A stretch of DNA of 64,000 nt. It comes from Paraburkholderia sp. BL9I2N2 (GTDB lineage Bacteria > Pseudomonadota > Gammaproteobacteria > Burkholderiales > Burkholderiaceae). The stretch spans positions 992,001-1,056,000 of the forward strand of contig NZ_SMGP01000002.1 in assembly GCF_004339745.1 (NCBI RefSeq), read 5' to 3'. Position numbers and translations under genes: made by a program. The notes beneath the pieces were generated by a model. The model had not been told where the DNA came from, searched no databases, and saw only the letters and a list, made by a program, of their open reading frames with translations. Below, piece after piece: positions 18,708 to 29,270 of this stretch (position 1 is the stretch's first letter; each line of letters opens with the position of its first letter).

Positions 18708-20324
18708 ATGAAAACCCCGTTCGTCTACGCGACGGCGCTGACTGCGCTCGTCCTCACGTTTGCTCCTTCCGCTTTCGCCATCACGGTGCCCGCGGGCGTC
18801 ACGCTCGCCGCCAGCCAGGAAATGACCCGCCAGGTGCCTGGCGAAACCGAATCGCTCGACCCCGCGCATATCGAATCATGGACCGGCAATACGATCGGGC
18901 TCGACCTGTTCGAAGGCCTGACGCGCATGGATGCGAGCGGCGCGATCGTGCCGGGCGTCGCCGAATCGTGGTCGCGCACCGGGCCGAATACGTGGGTCTT
19001 CAAGCTGCGTCACGATGCGCGCTGGAGCAACGGCCAGCCGGTCACGGCGGCCGACTTCGTCTACTCGTGGCAACGCGTGCTCGATCCGAAGACGGGTTCG
19101 AAATACACGGTGCTGGTTGAATTCGTGAAGAACGCCAAGGCGATTCTCGCCGGCAAGGCGCCGCTCGCGAGCCTCGGCGTGCGCGCCGTCGATCCGTACA
19201 CGCTCGAAGTCACGACCGAAGTGCCCGCCACGTTTTTCCCGCAGCTAACGGCGATGGCAACGATGACGCCGGTCAATCGCGCGGTCGTGACTAAGTTCGG
19301 CGGCGACTGGACCCGTCCGGGCAACTTCGTGGGTAACGGCCCGTATGCGCTGGCCGACTGGCAGCCAGGCAACCGCCTGGTGGCCACCAAAAGCCCGACG
19401 TACTGGAATACTGGCAAGGTCGTGATCACGAAAGTGACCTACCTGCCGATCGAGAACGACGAAACGGCAATGCGCATGTATCAGGCCGGCCAGTTCGACT
19501 ACACCTACTCGGTGCCCTCGGGCATCTATGCACAGGTGAGCAAGCAGTTCGGTTCCGAGCTGAGAACCGGCCTGCAGATCGCCACGTACTATTACAGCCT
19601 GAATAACGACGACCCGGCCTTCAAGGACAAGCGCGTACGCCAGGCGCTGGCGATGGTGCTGGACCGTGACCTGCTGACCAAGCGTCTGACGGCCGACGGC
19701 GAAGTGCCGATGTACGGCCTGATCGCCAAGGGCACCGAAGGCTCGGGCGTGTTTACGCCGGAGTGGGCGAGCTGGCCGATGCCCAAGCGCATCGACTACG
19801 CGCGCAACCTGCTGAAGACCGCGGGCTATTCGGACGCGAAGCCGCTGACGTTCACGCTCACCTACAACACCAACGACCTGCACAAGAAGGTCGCGTTGTT
19901 CGCCACCTCCGAATGGCGCACCAAGCTCGGCGTGACCGCCAAGCTTGAAAACGTCGAATACAAGGTGCTGCTCAAGCAACGCCACGACGGCAAGGTGCAG
20001 GCCTCGCGCGACGGCTGGTTCGTCGACTACAACGATGCCAACTCGTTTTTCGATCTGATCCGCTGCAACAGCGTGCAGAACGACCAGCACTACTGCAACC
20101 CGCAAGTGGACAAGCTGATCGACGAAGGCAACCAGCAGCTCGACGACGCGAAGCGCACCGCGTTGTTCACGCAGGCACACGATCTGGCCATGAACGACTA
20201 TCCCGTGGTATCGCTCTTCCAGTATTCGGCCGACCGGCTGGTCAAGTCGTATGTAGGCGGCTACAAACCGACCAACTACCTCGACATGCGCGCCACGCAA
20301 GACATGTATCTCACCAAGCACTAA
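18708..20324 (+). CDS. oppA: Oligopeptide ABC transporter, periplasmic binding protein
   Basis: 538 residues, family 5 extracellular solute-binding protein (OppA/MppA-like). A signal peptide (MKTPFVYATALTALVL, cut after AFA) precedes the mature protein. Family blocks are PGETESLDPAHIESWTGN, the DLFEGLTRMDASGAIVPG signature, and WSNGQPVTAADFVYSWQRVL. It captures peptides in the periplasm and delivers them to the OppBC channel encoded next. It is the first gene of a five-gene array (oppABCDF) with 1-17-base gaps or overlaps, then a porin. Names are by family order; substrate length is not known. Confidence 0.93.
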   Translation: MKTPFVYATALTALVLTFAPSAFAITVPAGVTLAASQEMTRQVPGETESLDPAHIESWTGNTIGLDLFEGLTRMDASGAIVPGVAESWSRTGPNTWVFKLRHDARWSNGQPVTAADFVYSWQRVLDPKTGSKYTVLVEFVKNAKAILAGKAPLASLGVRAVDPYTLEVTTEVPATFFPQLTAMATMTPVNRAVVTKFGGDWTRPGNFVGNGPYALADWQPGNRLVATKSPTYWNTGKVVITKVTYLPIENDETAMRMYQAGQFDYTYSVPSGIYAQVSKQFGSELRTGLQIATYYYSLNNDDPAFKDKRVRQALAMVLDRDLLTKRLTADGEVPMYGLIAKGTEGSGVFTPEWASWPMPKRIDYARNLLKTAGYSDAKPLTFTLTYNTNDLHKKVALFATSEWRTKLGVTAKLENVEYKVLLKQRHDGKVQASRDGWFVDYNDANSFFDLIRCNSVQNDQHYCNPQVDKLIDEGNQQLDDAKRTALFTQAHDLAMNDYPVVSLFQYSADRLVKSYVGGYKPTNYLDMRATQDMYLTKH

Positions 20325-20341
20325 ACGCGGGGAGCACCGTC

Positions 20342-21280
20342 ATGCTGGCCTATACGCTGCGCCGCACGCTCTGGGCGATCCCGACGATTCTCGCCGTGAT
20401 CACCGCGTGCTATCTGCTGCTGCATCTCACCCCGGGCGGCCCGTTCGACACCGAGAAGCAACTCTCGGCGGCCGTGCTGGCGAACCTGAACGCCAAGTAT
20501 CACCTCGACGAACCGTTGTGGTTGCAGTACCTCCACTACCTCGGTTCGCTGCTGCACGGCGACCTCGGGCCGTCGTTCCGCTACGCCGACTGGTCGGTCA
20601 ACGACCTGGTGTGGAAAGCGCTGCCGGTCAGCCTCGGCGTGGGCGGCGTGTCGGTGCCGATCGCGGTCGTGATCGGCGTCGCGCTCGGCACGGTGGCCGC
20701 GGTGCGGCGCGACCGTTTCGTCGATCACTTCGTGATGGTGCTCGGCAATATCGGCAACGTGGTGCCGCCCTTCGTGCTCGGTCCGGTACTCGTGTGGATC
20801 TTCGCGATCCTGCTGAAAACTTCCGAAGGACACGGCTGGCTGCCGGCCGGTGGTTGGGGCGACGGCGAGTGGCGCTATCGTGTGCTGCCGATCGTGCTGC
20901 TCACCATCATCAACGTCGCCGCGATTGCCCGCGTGATGCGCGGCAGCATGATCGAAGTGCTGTCGGGCAACTTCATCCGCACGGCGCGCGCCAAGGGTTT
21001 GCCGGGCCGCACGATCGTCCTGCGCCACGCCATGAAGCCCGCGCTGATGCCGGTCGTCTCGCTGCTCGGCTCGATCTGCATCTCGTCGATCACCGCGGCG
21101 GTGGTCACCGAATCGGTGTTCGCGCTGCCGGGCCTCGGCCAACTGGTCGTCAACGGCGCGATCAACCGCGACTACACCCTCGTGCTCGGCCTCGTCGTGC
21201 TGACGACCGCCGTCGCCGTGCTGTTCAATCTGCTGGTCGACCTCGCGTATGCGTGGCTCGATCCGCGCATCCGGTACTGA
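20342..21280 (+). CDS. oppB: Oligopeptide ABC transporter permease OppB
   Basis: 312 residues, BPD_transp_1 permease. The conserved N-terminus MLAYTLRRTLWAIPTILAVI starts the first membrane helix and there are about six helices. The EAA loop that contacts the ATPases is visible at FIRTARAKGLPGRTIVLRHA. It pairs with OppC to form the inner-membrane channel. It begins 17 bases after oppA and ends 3 bases before oppC. A GGAG ribosome site precedes the ATG. Confidence 0.95.
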   Translation: MLAYTLRRTLWAIPTILAVITACYLLLHLTPGGPFDTEKQLSAAVLANLNAKYHLDEPLWLQYLHYLGSLLHGDLGPSFRYADWSVNDLVWKALPVSLGVGGVSVPIAVVIGVALGTVAAVRRDRFVDHFVMVLGNIGNVVPPFVLGPVLVWIFAILLKTSEGHGWLPAGGWGDGEWRYRVLPIVLLTIINVAAIARVMRGSMIEVLSGNFIRTARAKGLPGRTIVLRHAMKPALMPVVSLLGSICISSITAAVVTESVFALPGLGQLVVNGAINRDYTLVLGLVVLTTAVAVLFNLLVDLAYAWLDPRIRY

Positions 21281-21283
21281 TCC

Positions 21284-22198
21284 ATGCCCCGCTCTCTTCA
21301 ATCGACTGCCGCGGCGCTCGACCCGCTCGCGGCCATCGCGAAGGCGCCGCGCTCGCGCGGCCCGCTCGCCACCGCCGCGTGGCGCTTCGTGCGCAACCGC
21401 GCCGCTTTTACCGGCTTCGTCGTGCTGATGCTGATCGTGATCGCCTGCGTGGCGGGTCCGTGGTTCCTGCCGAACAACCCGATCGATAGCGACTGGAGCG
21501 CGATCAGCCTGCCGCCCACGCTGCAAAACATGCACTGGTTCGGCACCGACGAACTCGGCCGCGATCTGCTCGCGCGCGCGCTGCAAGGCGGGCGCGTGTC
21601 GCTCGAAGTCGGCCTGCTCGGCACGCTGGTGTCGGGACTGATCGGCGTCGCGTACGGTGCGACCGCGGGCTATCTGGGCGGACGCGTCGACGCCGTGATG
21701 ATGCGTATCGTCGACATGATGTACGCGATTCCCTACATGCTGATCGCCATCCTGATGATGACGATGTTCGGCCGTGCCTTTTATCTGGTCGTGCTCACCA
21801 TCAGCGCGTTTTCATGGCTCGACATGGCGCGCGTGGTGCGCGGCCAGACGCTGTCGCTGCGCTCGCGCGAATTCATCGACGCCGCGAAGGCGATCGGCGT
21901 GAGCTCGCGTTCGATCATCGCGCGTCACATCGTGCCGAATCTGTTCGGCGTGGTCGTGGTATATGCGAGCGTGACCGTGCCGAACATCGTCCTGACGGAA
22001 TCGGTACTCTCGTTTCTCGGCCTCGGCGTTCAGGAGCCGATGACGAGCTGGGGCGTGCTGATTCAGGACGGCGCGCAGAAGCTCGAATCGATGCCCTGGC
22101 TGCTGCTGTGCCCGGCCGTGATGCTGTGCGTGACGCTGTATTGCGTGAATTTCGTCGGCGATGGTTTGCGCGACGCATTCGATCCAAAGGACCGTTGA
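21284..22198 (+). CDS. oppC: Oligopeptide ABC transporter permease OppC
   Basis: 304 residues. The N-terminal cytoplasmic segment and first helix (RAAFTGFVVLMLIVIACVAG) are OppC/DppC-like, followed by the HWFGTDELGRDLLARALQGG periplasmic signature and the EAA loop at FIDAAKAIGVSSRSIIARHI. Six membrane helices are expected. It forms the heterodimeric channel with OppB. The stop codon is one base before the oppD start, so translation is probably coupled. Confidence 0.95.
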   Translation: MPRSLQSTAAALDPLAAIAKAPRSRGPLATAAWRFVRNRAAFTGFVVLMLIVIACVAGPWFLPNNPIDSDWSAISLPPTLQNMHWFGTDELGRDLLARALQGGRVSLEVGLLGTLVSGLIGVAYGATAGYLGGRVDAVMMRIVDMMYAIPYMLIAILMMTMFGRAFYLVVLTISAFSWLDMARVVRGQTLSLRSREFIDAAKAIGVSSRSIIARHIVPNLFGVVVVYASVTVPNIVLTESVLSFLGLGVQEPMTSWGVLIQDGAQKLESMPWLLLCPAVMLCVTLYCVNFVGDGLRDAFDPKDR

Positions 22199-22199
22199 C

Positions 22200-23194
22200 A
22201 TGCCGCTACTCGAAGTCAAAGACCTCAGCGTGCGCTTTACGCGCCGCGAAGGCGCACCCGTCGACGCGGTGCAAGGCGTGTCGTTTTCGCTCGAAGCGGG
22301 GCGCACGCTCGGCATCGTCGGCGAATCCGGCTCCGGCAAGAGCCAGACAGTGATGGCGTTGTTGGGTCTCCTCGCTGGCAACGGCAAGGTATCGGGCGCC
22401 GCGACCTATCGCGGCGAGAACCTGCTGAACATGAACGAAGCGGCGCTGAACAAGATTCGCGGCGACCGCATCGGCATGATCTTTCAGGACCCGATGACCT
22501 CGCTCAATCCGTTCCTGACGATCGAACGGCAGATGACCGAGACGCTGCAACTGCATCGCAAGATGTCGCGCCGCGAAGCGCGCCGCCGCGCGATCGAAAC
22601 GCTCGAATCGGTGCGCATTCCCGATGCCGCACGGCGTATCAACATGTATCCGCACGAGTTTTCCGGCGGCATGCGGCAGCGCGTGATGATCGCGATGGCG
22701 CTGCTCTCCGAACCGGAAATTCTGATCGCCGACGAACCCACCACCGCGCTCGACGTGACCGTGCAGGCGCAGATCATCGAACTGCTGCGCGAACTGAATT
22801 GCGAACGCGGTACGGCGATCATCCTGATCACGCACGACATGGGCGTGGTGGCCGGGCTGTGCGACGACGTGATGGTGATGTACGCCGGCCAGACCGTCGA
22901 GCAGGCGAGCGCCGCCGCGCTATTCGCCGCGCCGACGCATCCGTACACGCTCGGCCTTCTGAACGCGCTGCCGCGTCTGACCGACGATGACGACGACCGT
23001 CCGTTGCAAACCATTCCGGGCAATCCGCCCCTGCCCGGCGAAGTCGGCGCGGGTTGCGCATTCGCGCCGCGTTGCGGATATTGCACCGACCGTTGCCGCG
23101 AATCGCGCCCGCCCCTTTCCGCCGCCGCGGGCCACGCCGACGCGCTGCGCGCGTGCCACCGGCCGGTCGGGGAAATTCTCGAGGCACAACACGT

Positions 23195-23198
<4 letters not shown>
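22200..23198 (+). CDS. oppD: Oligopeptide ABC transporter ATPase OppD
   Basis: 332 residues. Walker A is GESGSGKSQT, the signature is EFSGGMRQRVMIAMAL and Walker B is ILIADEPTTALDV, with H-loop THDMG. The C-terminus has the oligopeptide-transporter extension with four conserved cysteines (GCAFAPRCGYCTDRC region), known in OppD/DppD-type ATPases and sometimes holding a cluster. The ATG at 22200 (MPLLEVKDLS) is chosen; the 13 codons upstream overlap oppC. It powers peptide import with OppF. The oppF start overlaps its stop as ATGA. Confidence 0.95.
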
Positions 23199-24220
<1,022 letters not shown>

Positions 24221-24316
24221 ATGCCCTCGGGCAAAGCTACAGCAAAGAACCTGAGAAGCTAAAACCAGAAAGTTAAAACCGTATTCCCGGCGCGGCGGGC
24301 CGTCGCGCCGTTGGAT

Positions 24317-24347
24317 TCGTTCGTCCTGCCAATCGCGGGACGAACGA
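24317..24347. repeat. Inverted repeat between oppF and the OprD-family porin
   Basis: TCGTTCGTCC and GGACGAACGA form a 10-bp perfect stem around an 11-base loop. No T run follows in either direction, so it could be a transcript-stabilising hairpin, an attenuator or an operator rather than a plain terminator. The porin ATG is 61 bases downstream. Confidence 0.6.
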
Positions 24348-24407
24348 TAAGCGTGGACTGGCTAACCGCCAGCCAAAGATTCACCACAATAATCAGAGAC
24401 GTACTCA

Positions 24408-25988
24408 ATGAAAGATAGCCGATCAAAAAACCGGTCAAAAAAAACCGGAGCAGCAACCTTCTTTTACTGCGCATTCACGCTTCCCGCACTGACACTAGCC
24501 GCTAACGCGTATGCCGACGACGGCGTCACGGAGCCCGCCTCCGAGGCGTCGAAAACTCAAACGCTCGCGCAAACGTTGTCGTCCCCCGCGCAACTCGCGC
24601 AGGCCACACCGACGCAGCAAAACGATACGTCCGGCAAGCGCCGCGCGGAGCAAGGCGGCCAGGTGCGCAACGATCAGCCCGACACCACCAACGCCATCGT
24701 CAACGCCGAGGCCAATCAGACGGTCACGCCGCCCGCGCAGTTGTCGAGCCAGGCGGCGAGCAAGGGTTTCATCGCCGACAGCCATCTGAATCTGCAGTTT
24801 CGCAATTACTCCGACTACTTCCAGGCGCCCAACACGATCTACCGTCACGCGTGGGTCCAGGGCATGCAGGCCAACTACGAATCCGGCTACACGCAAGGGC
24901 TGGTCGGCTTCGGCGTCGATGCATCGCTGTTCGGCGCGCTCAAACTCGACGGTGGCAACGGCGCGGGCAACATGGTGCACGTGGGCAAGGACGGCGGCGG
25001 GTCGGAGCAGCTCGCGTGGGCTTATCCCGGCATGTACGATATCAAGGGACGCATTTCGGAAACGGTCGTGAAATACGGTTTGCAGATCGTCACCAACCCG
25101 TTCCTCGAACCGCACGACAACCGCGCGCTGCCGCCGACCTTCCTCGGCGTCTCGATGGTCAGCAACGATCTCGTGCACACCACGCTCGAGGCCGGCAGCT
25201 TCACCAAAGTCGACGCGCGCGGCCACACGAACCTGAGCAATCTCACCACCTCGTATGGCGGCACGCGGATCGATCGCCTCACGTATGTGGGCGGCACGTG
25301 GCACTACGCGAAGAACGGCGAGATGGCCCTGTATGTCGATCAGGCCGACGACGTCTGGCGTCAGTACTACGGTTCGGTCGCGCAGTCGTTCGGCGATCCG
25401 ACCACCATCAAGTGGAGCGGCCTCGCCAACATCTACTCGACGCACGACACCGGCGCGTCGCGTCAGGGGCACATCAACAGCAATGCGTACAGCGTGTCGG
25501 TCTCCGCGCAGCACGGCCCGCATGCGCTGCTGCTCGGCTACCAGCAGGTACTCGGCGACCAGTTCTTCGACTACGTCAACGAGACCAACGGTATCTACCT
25601 GACCAACTCGATGGACGTGGACTACAACGCGCCGCACGAGCAATCGCTGCAATTGCGCTATACGTTCGACGGCAAATACGCCGGCGTGCCGGGGCTCAAG
25701 GCGATGTTCTGGGGGCAATACGGCTGGGGCGCGGATGCATCGGCGGGCGCGGCGGAAAACGCCTCGCCTTCCGCGCCGCTGCATGATCTGTACTGGAAGA
25801 ACGGCGAACCGGTGCATGGCCATCATCACGAGTTCGGCTTCATTCCGAGCTACACGCTGCAAAGCGGACGCTTCAAGGATACGAAGATCACGTTCATCGC
25901 GATGTGGCACAACAGCCAGTACCACTACTCGGATGGCAACAACATGGAATACCGGCTGGTGGTGAATGTGCCGGTGAAGGTGTTCTAA
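24408..25988 (+). CDS. OprD-family outer-membrane porin
   Basis: 526 residues, substrate-specific porin of the OprD type. A signal peptide (about 1-37, ending ANAYADD) leads into a long Gln/Ala/Thr-rich segment (about 38-110) before the barrel. Barrel blocks include the QGLVGFGVDASLFGALKLDG strand and loop, the HTTLEAGSFTKVDARGHTNL region, the DQFFDYVNETNGIYLTNSMD motif and a final strand ending VVNVPVKVF with terminal Phe. OprD porins pass basic amino acids and peptides in pseudomonads. Its place directly after the opp genes suggests it is the outer-membrane entry for the same peptides. Confidence 0.9.
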   Translation: MKDSRSKNRSKKTGAATFFYCAFTLPALTLAANAYADDGVTEPASEASKTQTLAQTLSSPAQLAQATPTQQNDTSGKRRAEQGGQVRNDQPDTTNAIVNAEANQTVTPPAQLSSQAASKGFIADSHLNLQFRNYSDYFQAPNTIYRHAWVQGMQANYESGYTQGLVGFGVDASLFGALKLDGGNGAGNMVHVGKDGGGSEQLAWAYPGMYDIKGRISETVVKYGLQIVTNPFLEPHDNRALPPTFLGVSMVSNDLVHTTLEAGSFTKVDARGHTNLSNLTTSYGGTRIDRLTYVGGTWHYAKNGEMALYVDQADDVWRQYYGSVAQSFGDPTTIKWSGLANIYSTHDTGASRQGHINSNAYSVSVSAQHGPHALLLGYQQVLGDQFFDYVNETNGIYLTNSMDVDYNAPHEQSLQLRYTFDGKYAGVPGLKAMFWGQYGWGADASAGAAENASPSAPLHDLYWKNGEPVHGHHHEFGFIPSYTLQSGRFKDTKITFIAMWHNSQYHYSDGNNMEYRLVVNVPVKVF

Positions 25989-26050
25989 GCGCTTCCAGCG
26001 CGATTCGGGGCGGCGCGGTTTGCGCGCTGCCTCGGTGATCGCGCTTAGGC

Positions 26051-26932
26051 TCAGCCCGTGATCCGTTCAGTCGTCATCGCGCGCGACAAGCCGTGCATTG
26101 GCCGGCGCAACGCGACATCGAACGGATTGGTTTGCGGGCCGATCGCATCGGCCTGCCGACGCAGCAATTCGACCACCATCGGCAGACGGTCGTCGCCCAG
26201 ACGCGCGGCCAGCGTGCCGACGCTCAACGCCGCCACCGCCACGCCGGTGCGATCCAGAATCGGCACCGCCACGCCCGCCATGCCGTCGAGCACGCCGCTA
26301 TTGCGCCCCGCGTAGCCCAACTGGCGCACACGCTCGATCTCAGTGCGCAAATACACTTCGTCGAGCACGCCGTACCCACGAATGCGCGGCACGTTGAAGC
26401 GGATGATCTCCTCGCGCTCGGCCTCGGGCAAAAACGCGAGAATCGCCAGACTGCCCTGCCCGACACCCAACGCCACGCGCCCGCCGATATCGCCGGTGAA
26501 CGAGCGGATCGGAAACGGCCCTTCGCAGATGTCGAGGCACACTGCGTCGAAACTGCTTTTGACGAGCAGAAAGATCGTGTCGCCCAGACTCGCGCACAAG
26601 CGCAGCAACGCGGGACGGCACAGTGTGCGCATGCCGCTCGGATTGCCGGCCTGCGCCGCGAGCGCGAAGAAATCGACACTCAGTCGGTACAGCTTGGAGT
26701 TCTCGTCCTGTTCGACGATGCCTTCCGCGATCAACGCATGCAGGATGCGATGCACGGTGCCCTGTGTCAGCCCGACTGCTTTCGCGAGACGCGTGACGCG
26801 GCCGCCATCGGGTTGCGCTTCGGACAACGCGCGGATTACCGCGAACGCACGTTCCAGCATGCCGGGGCCGGGCGCGCCGCCGGTCTCGTCGGCGGCGGAT
26901 GGGTCGGTATCTCGTTTGGCGGCAGCGTTCAT
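26051..26932 (-). CDS. IclR-family transcriptional regulator
   Basis: 293 residues. The winged helix spans about residues 25-85 (MLERAFAVIRALSEAQPDGG, AVGLTQGTVHRILHALIAEG). The C-terminal effector domain (about 100-270) contains VCLDICEGPFPIRSFTGDIG and the VAVPILDRTGVAVAALSVGT block. The start at 26932 (ATG, MNAAAKRD) is chosen over an in-frame TTG 15 bases upstream. It is divergent from the ABC/dehydrogenase operon and probably represses or activates it in response to its substrate; palindromes in the shared promoter support this. The effector is unknown. Confidence 0.92.
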   Translation of the reverse strand: MNAAAKRDTDPSAADETGGAPGPGMLERAFAVIRALSEAQPDGGRVTRLAKAVGLTQGTVHRILHALIAEGIVEQDENSKLYRLSVDFFALAAQAGNPSGMRTLCRPALLRLCASLGDTIFLLVKSSFDAVCLDICEGPFPIRSFTGDIGGRVALGVGQGSLAILAFLPEAEREEIIRFNVPRIRGYGVLDEVYLRTEIERVRQLGYAGRNSGVLDGMAGVAVPILDRTGVAVAALSVGTLAARLGDDRLPMVVELLRRQADAIGPQTNPFDVALRRPMHGLSRAMTTERITG

Positions 26933-26963
26933 CTTTACGGTTCGCAATTATTTCACTGATCGG

Positions 26964-26979
26964 AACACTATAAAGTGTT
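26964..26979. promoter_or_regulatory. Palindrome AACACT-N4-AGTGTT near the IclR gene
   Basis: A perfect 6-bp inverted repeat with a 4-base spacer, 32 bases upstream of the IclR start codon. Its position fits autoregulation of the iclR-type gene, but no matching copy was seen near the divergent operon. Confidence 0.45.
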
Positions 26980-26980
26980 T

Positions 26981-26996
26981 TATCCGCAAGTGGAAT
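26981..26996 (+). promoter_or_regulatory. Putative IclR box 1
   Basis: TATCCGCAAGTGGAAT resembles the two boxes at 27095 and 27124, sharing CC-x(1,2)-CAA-RY-GGAAT. It lies about 50 bases upstream of the IclR start. Confidence 0.45.
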
Positions 26997-27094
26997 CCGG
27001 CCCGTCATCCTCTGTGTCGCCGTTGCGTTAATGATTCATAGGGATTTTCCGGACATCACGCAGCGGAACGTTTGCTATCGATCTACCGAATACA

Positions 27095-27110
27095 TTCCAT
27101 CAAATGGAAT
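27095..27110 (+). promoter_or_regulatory. Putative IclR box 2 (best palindrome)
   Basis: TTCCATCAAATGGAAT contains a perfect palindrome TTCCAT-CAA-ATGGAA. The central CAA is 30 bases before that of box 3, about three helical turns. Confidence 0.55.
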
Positions 27111-27123
27111 TTTTTCCAATCTT

Positions 27124-27140
27124 ATACCGGCAAACGGAAT
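27124..27140 (+). promoter_or_regulatory. Putative IclR box 3
   Basis: ATACCGGCAAACGGAAT matches box 2 at the CAA-RY-GGAAT core and lies about 95 bases upstream of the ABC ATPase start codon, in the expected promoter region. Confidence 0.5.
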
Positions 27141-27234
27141 TTGAAATTGACTGACGGTAATTTGGCTAGCTAGAGTCGGCGTCATCGAGGCAGTAGTCGA
27201 TTGAACCGGTGTCGCAACATCCAAAGGCCAGATC

Positions 27235-28326
27235 ATGTCGTTCCTTACACTCACGGACGTAACGAAATCGTTCGGCGATCTGCAGGCAGTCGCCGACGTG
27301 AACCTGTCGGTGGAAAAAGGCGAGTTCGTTTCGTTGCTCGGACCGTCCGGCTGCGGCAAGACCACCACCTTGCAGATGATCGCGGGCTTTGTCGAAACGA
27401 CGCGCGGACGCATCACGCTCGACGGCCGCGACATCACGCACATGAAACCGAACAAGCGCGGTCTCGGCATCGTGTTCCAGAGCTACGCGCTGTTTCCGCA
27501 CATGAGCGTCGCCGACAACGTCGGCTTCGGGCTGGAGATGCGCAACATCGACAAGGCCGAGCGCAAGGAGCGCATCCGCGAAGCGCTGGCGCTGGTGCGC
27601 CTCGACGCGCTCGCGCATCGCTTTCCGCGCGAACTCTCCGGCGGTCAACGGCAGCGTGTGGCGATTGCCCGTGCCATCGTGATCGCGCCACCGGTGCTGC
27701 TGCTCGACGAACCGATGTCGAACCTCGACGCCAAGCTGCGCGAAGACATGCAGTTCGAACTGCGCGGCATTCAACGCAAGATCGGCACGACCACCATCAT
27801 GGTGACGCACGATCAATCCGAAGCATTATCGATCAGCGATCGCGTGGTGGTGATGGAAGCCGGCCGCATCACGCAGATCGACACGCCGTACGAAGCGTAC
27901 GAGCGCCCGGAGAATCGCTTCGTCTCGCAGTTCATCGGCAAGGCCAACATGCTGCCCGGCATCGTGGTGGCGCGCGACGGCGACGCGATCCGCATCGACC
28001 TCGGCCACGATCTCGCCGAGACGGGGCACACGGCGCAGTTGCCGGCGCGCGAGCGCGTGGTCGGCGTCGGCGACGCGGTGACCTTGTGCATCCGCCCGGA
28101 AAAGCTGCGCCTGTGCGCACCGAACGCCGGACGTGTGCCGGCCACCGTGACGAGCCGCTTCTTCCTCGGCAGCCAGTGGCTGTACCGGCTGGACAGCCGG
28201 CTCGGCGAAGTGCTGGTGTGTTGCCAGAACGAAGGCACGGAGCCGCTCGCCGAAGGCGCGGCGGTCGGCGTCGACTGGAACAGCGAGGCAATCCGCTTCA
28301 TTCAACGGGACGCGCATCATGGCTAG
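27235..28326 (+). CDS. Spermidine/putrescine-type ABC transporter ATPase
   Basis: 363 residues, PotA/UgpC class. Walker A is GPSGCGKTTT, Q-loop VFQSYALFPHMSV, signature ELSGGQRQRVAIARAI, Walker B VLLLDEPMSNLDAK, H-loop THDQSEAL. The C-terminal third (about 240-360) is a TOBE regulatory domain. It energises import through the two permeases that follow; its last 8 bases overlap the first permease gene. It heads a seven-gene operon with a three-subunit dehydrogenase and the binding protein, so the transported compound is probably the oxidised substrate. Confidence 0.93.
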   Translation: MSFLTLTDVTKSFGDLQAVADVNLSVEKGEFVSLLGPSGCGKTTTLQMIAGFVETTRGRITLDGRDITHMKPNKRGLGIVFQSYALFPHMSVADNVGFGLEMRNIDKAERKERIREALALVRLDALAHRFPRELSGGQRQRVAIARAIVIAPPVLLLDEPMSNLDAKLREDMQFELRGIQRKIGTTTIMVTHDQSEALSISDRVVVMEAGRITQIDTPYEAYERPENRFVSQFIGKANMLPGIVVARDGDAIRIDLGHDLAETGHTAQLPARERVVGVGDAVTLCIRPEKLRLCAPNAGRVPATVTSRFFLGSQWLYRLDSRLGEVLVCCQNEGTEPLAEGAAVGVDWNSEAIRFIQRDAHHG

Positions 28327-29233
28327 TACGCTGCCCGCCACCGACGACCGCGACATGAAATCCGGCAACAGCCGCCGCGCGCCCTGGCATGCGTTTTTGC
28401 CGCTCTGGCTGATGTGCGCGCCGGCCTTTCTGCTGTTCGTGGCGCTCGTGCTGGTGCCGCTATTGATGACGCTAGTGCTGACGTTCTATCGCTTCGATCC
28501 GGCCAGCGGGCCGATCGCCGCATTCCAGTTCGGCAATTACGCGGAAGTGCTGAGCTCGTCGTATTACCACACCATCTTTTTGCGGACCTTCGGCATTGCG
28601 TTTCTGGTCACGCTGCTGTGTATCGTGATCGGCACGCCGGAAGCGTACGTGCTCTCTCGCATGCGCGATCCGTATCGCTCGATGTTCCTGCTGGTGATTC
28701 TCGCGCCGCTGCTGGTCTCAGTGGTGGTACGGGCGTTCGGCTGGAGCATGCTGCTCAACACCAACGGCCTCGTGAACCAGGCGTTCGGTCTGGTCGGACT
28801 CGGGCCGTACAAACTCGAGTACACCACCTTCGCGATCGTCATTGCACTCGTTCACGTGATGCTGCCGTTCATGGTGATTCCGGTATGGACCGCCTTGCAG
28901 AAGCTCGACCCGCAAACGGAAAACGCCGCGCTTTCGCTGATGGCGTCGCCGGCCACCACCCTGCGCCGCATCGTCCTGCCGCAACTGACGCCGGGCATTC
29001 TGTCGGGCAGCCTGATGGTGTTCGGTCTGTCGGCAAGCGCCTTCGCGATTCCGGGCCTGCTCGGCGGACGACGCCTGAAGGTCGCCGCCACCGCCGTCTA
29101 CGACGAATTCCTCGGCTCGCTGAACTGGCCGCTCGGCGCAACCATCGCGCTCCTTTTGCTGGTCGCGAATCTGATCGTGATGCTCACGTACTACCGGGTT
29201 CTGGAACGCAAGTACGCCAGAAGCCTCGGCTAA
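28319..29233 (+). CDS. ABC transporter permease (PotB-like)
   Basis: 304 residues. A polar N-terminal stretch of about 25 residues precedes six membrane helices beginning PLWLMCAPAFLLFVALVLVP. The coupling (EAA) loop is NAALSLMASPATTLRRIVLP. The start overlaps the ATPase gene by 8 bases. It forms the inner-membrane channel with the next permease. Confidence 0.92.
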   Translation: MASTLPATDDRDMKSGNSRRAPWHAFLPLWLMCAPAFLLFVALVLVPLLMTLVLTFYRFDPASGPIAAFQFGNYAEVLSSSYYHTIFLRTFGIAFLVTLLCIVIGTPEAYVLSRMRDPYRSMFLLVILAPLLVSVVVRAFGWSMLLNTNGLVNQAFGLVGLGPYKLEYTTFAIVIALVHVMLPFMVIPVWTALQKLDPQTENAALSLMASPATTLRRIVLPQLTPGILSGSLMVFGLSASAFAIPGLLGGRRLKVAATAVYDEFLGSLNWPLGATIALLLLVANLIVMLTYYRVLERKYARSLG

Positions 29234-29270
29234 TTCATCGGCATACATTGGCTCACTCAATGAAAACATC

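Noticed and set aside
20321..21586. A 421-codon minus-strand frame over the oppBC genes
   Set aside because: Low-complexity His/Asp/Arg composition typical of an antisense shadow; the plus strand carries oppB and oppC with EAA loops.
24317..24347. Rho-independent terminator after oppF
   Set aside because: The stem is strong but no T run follows on either strand, so it is listed only as an inverted repeat.
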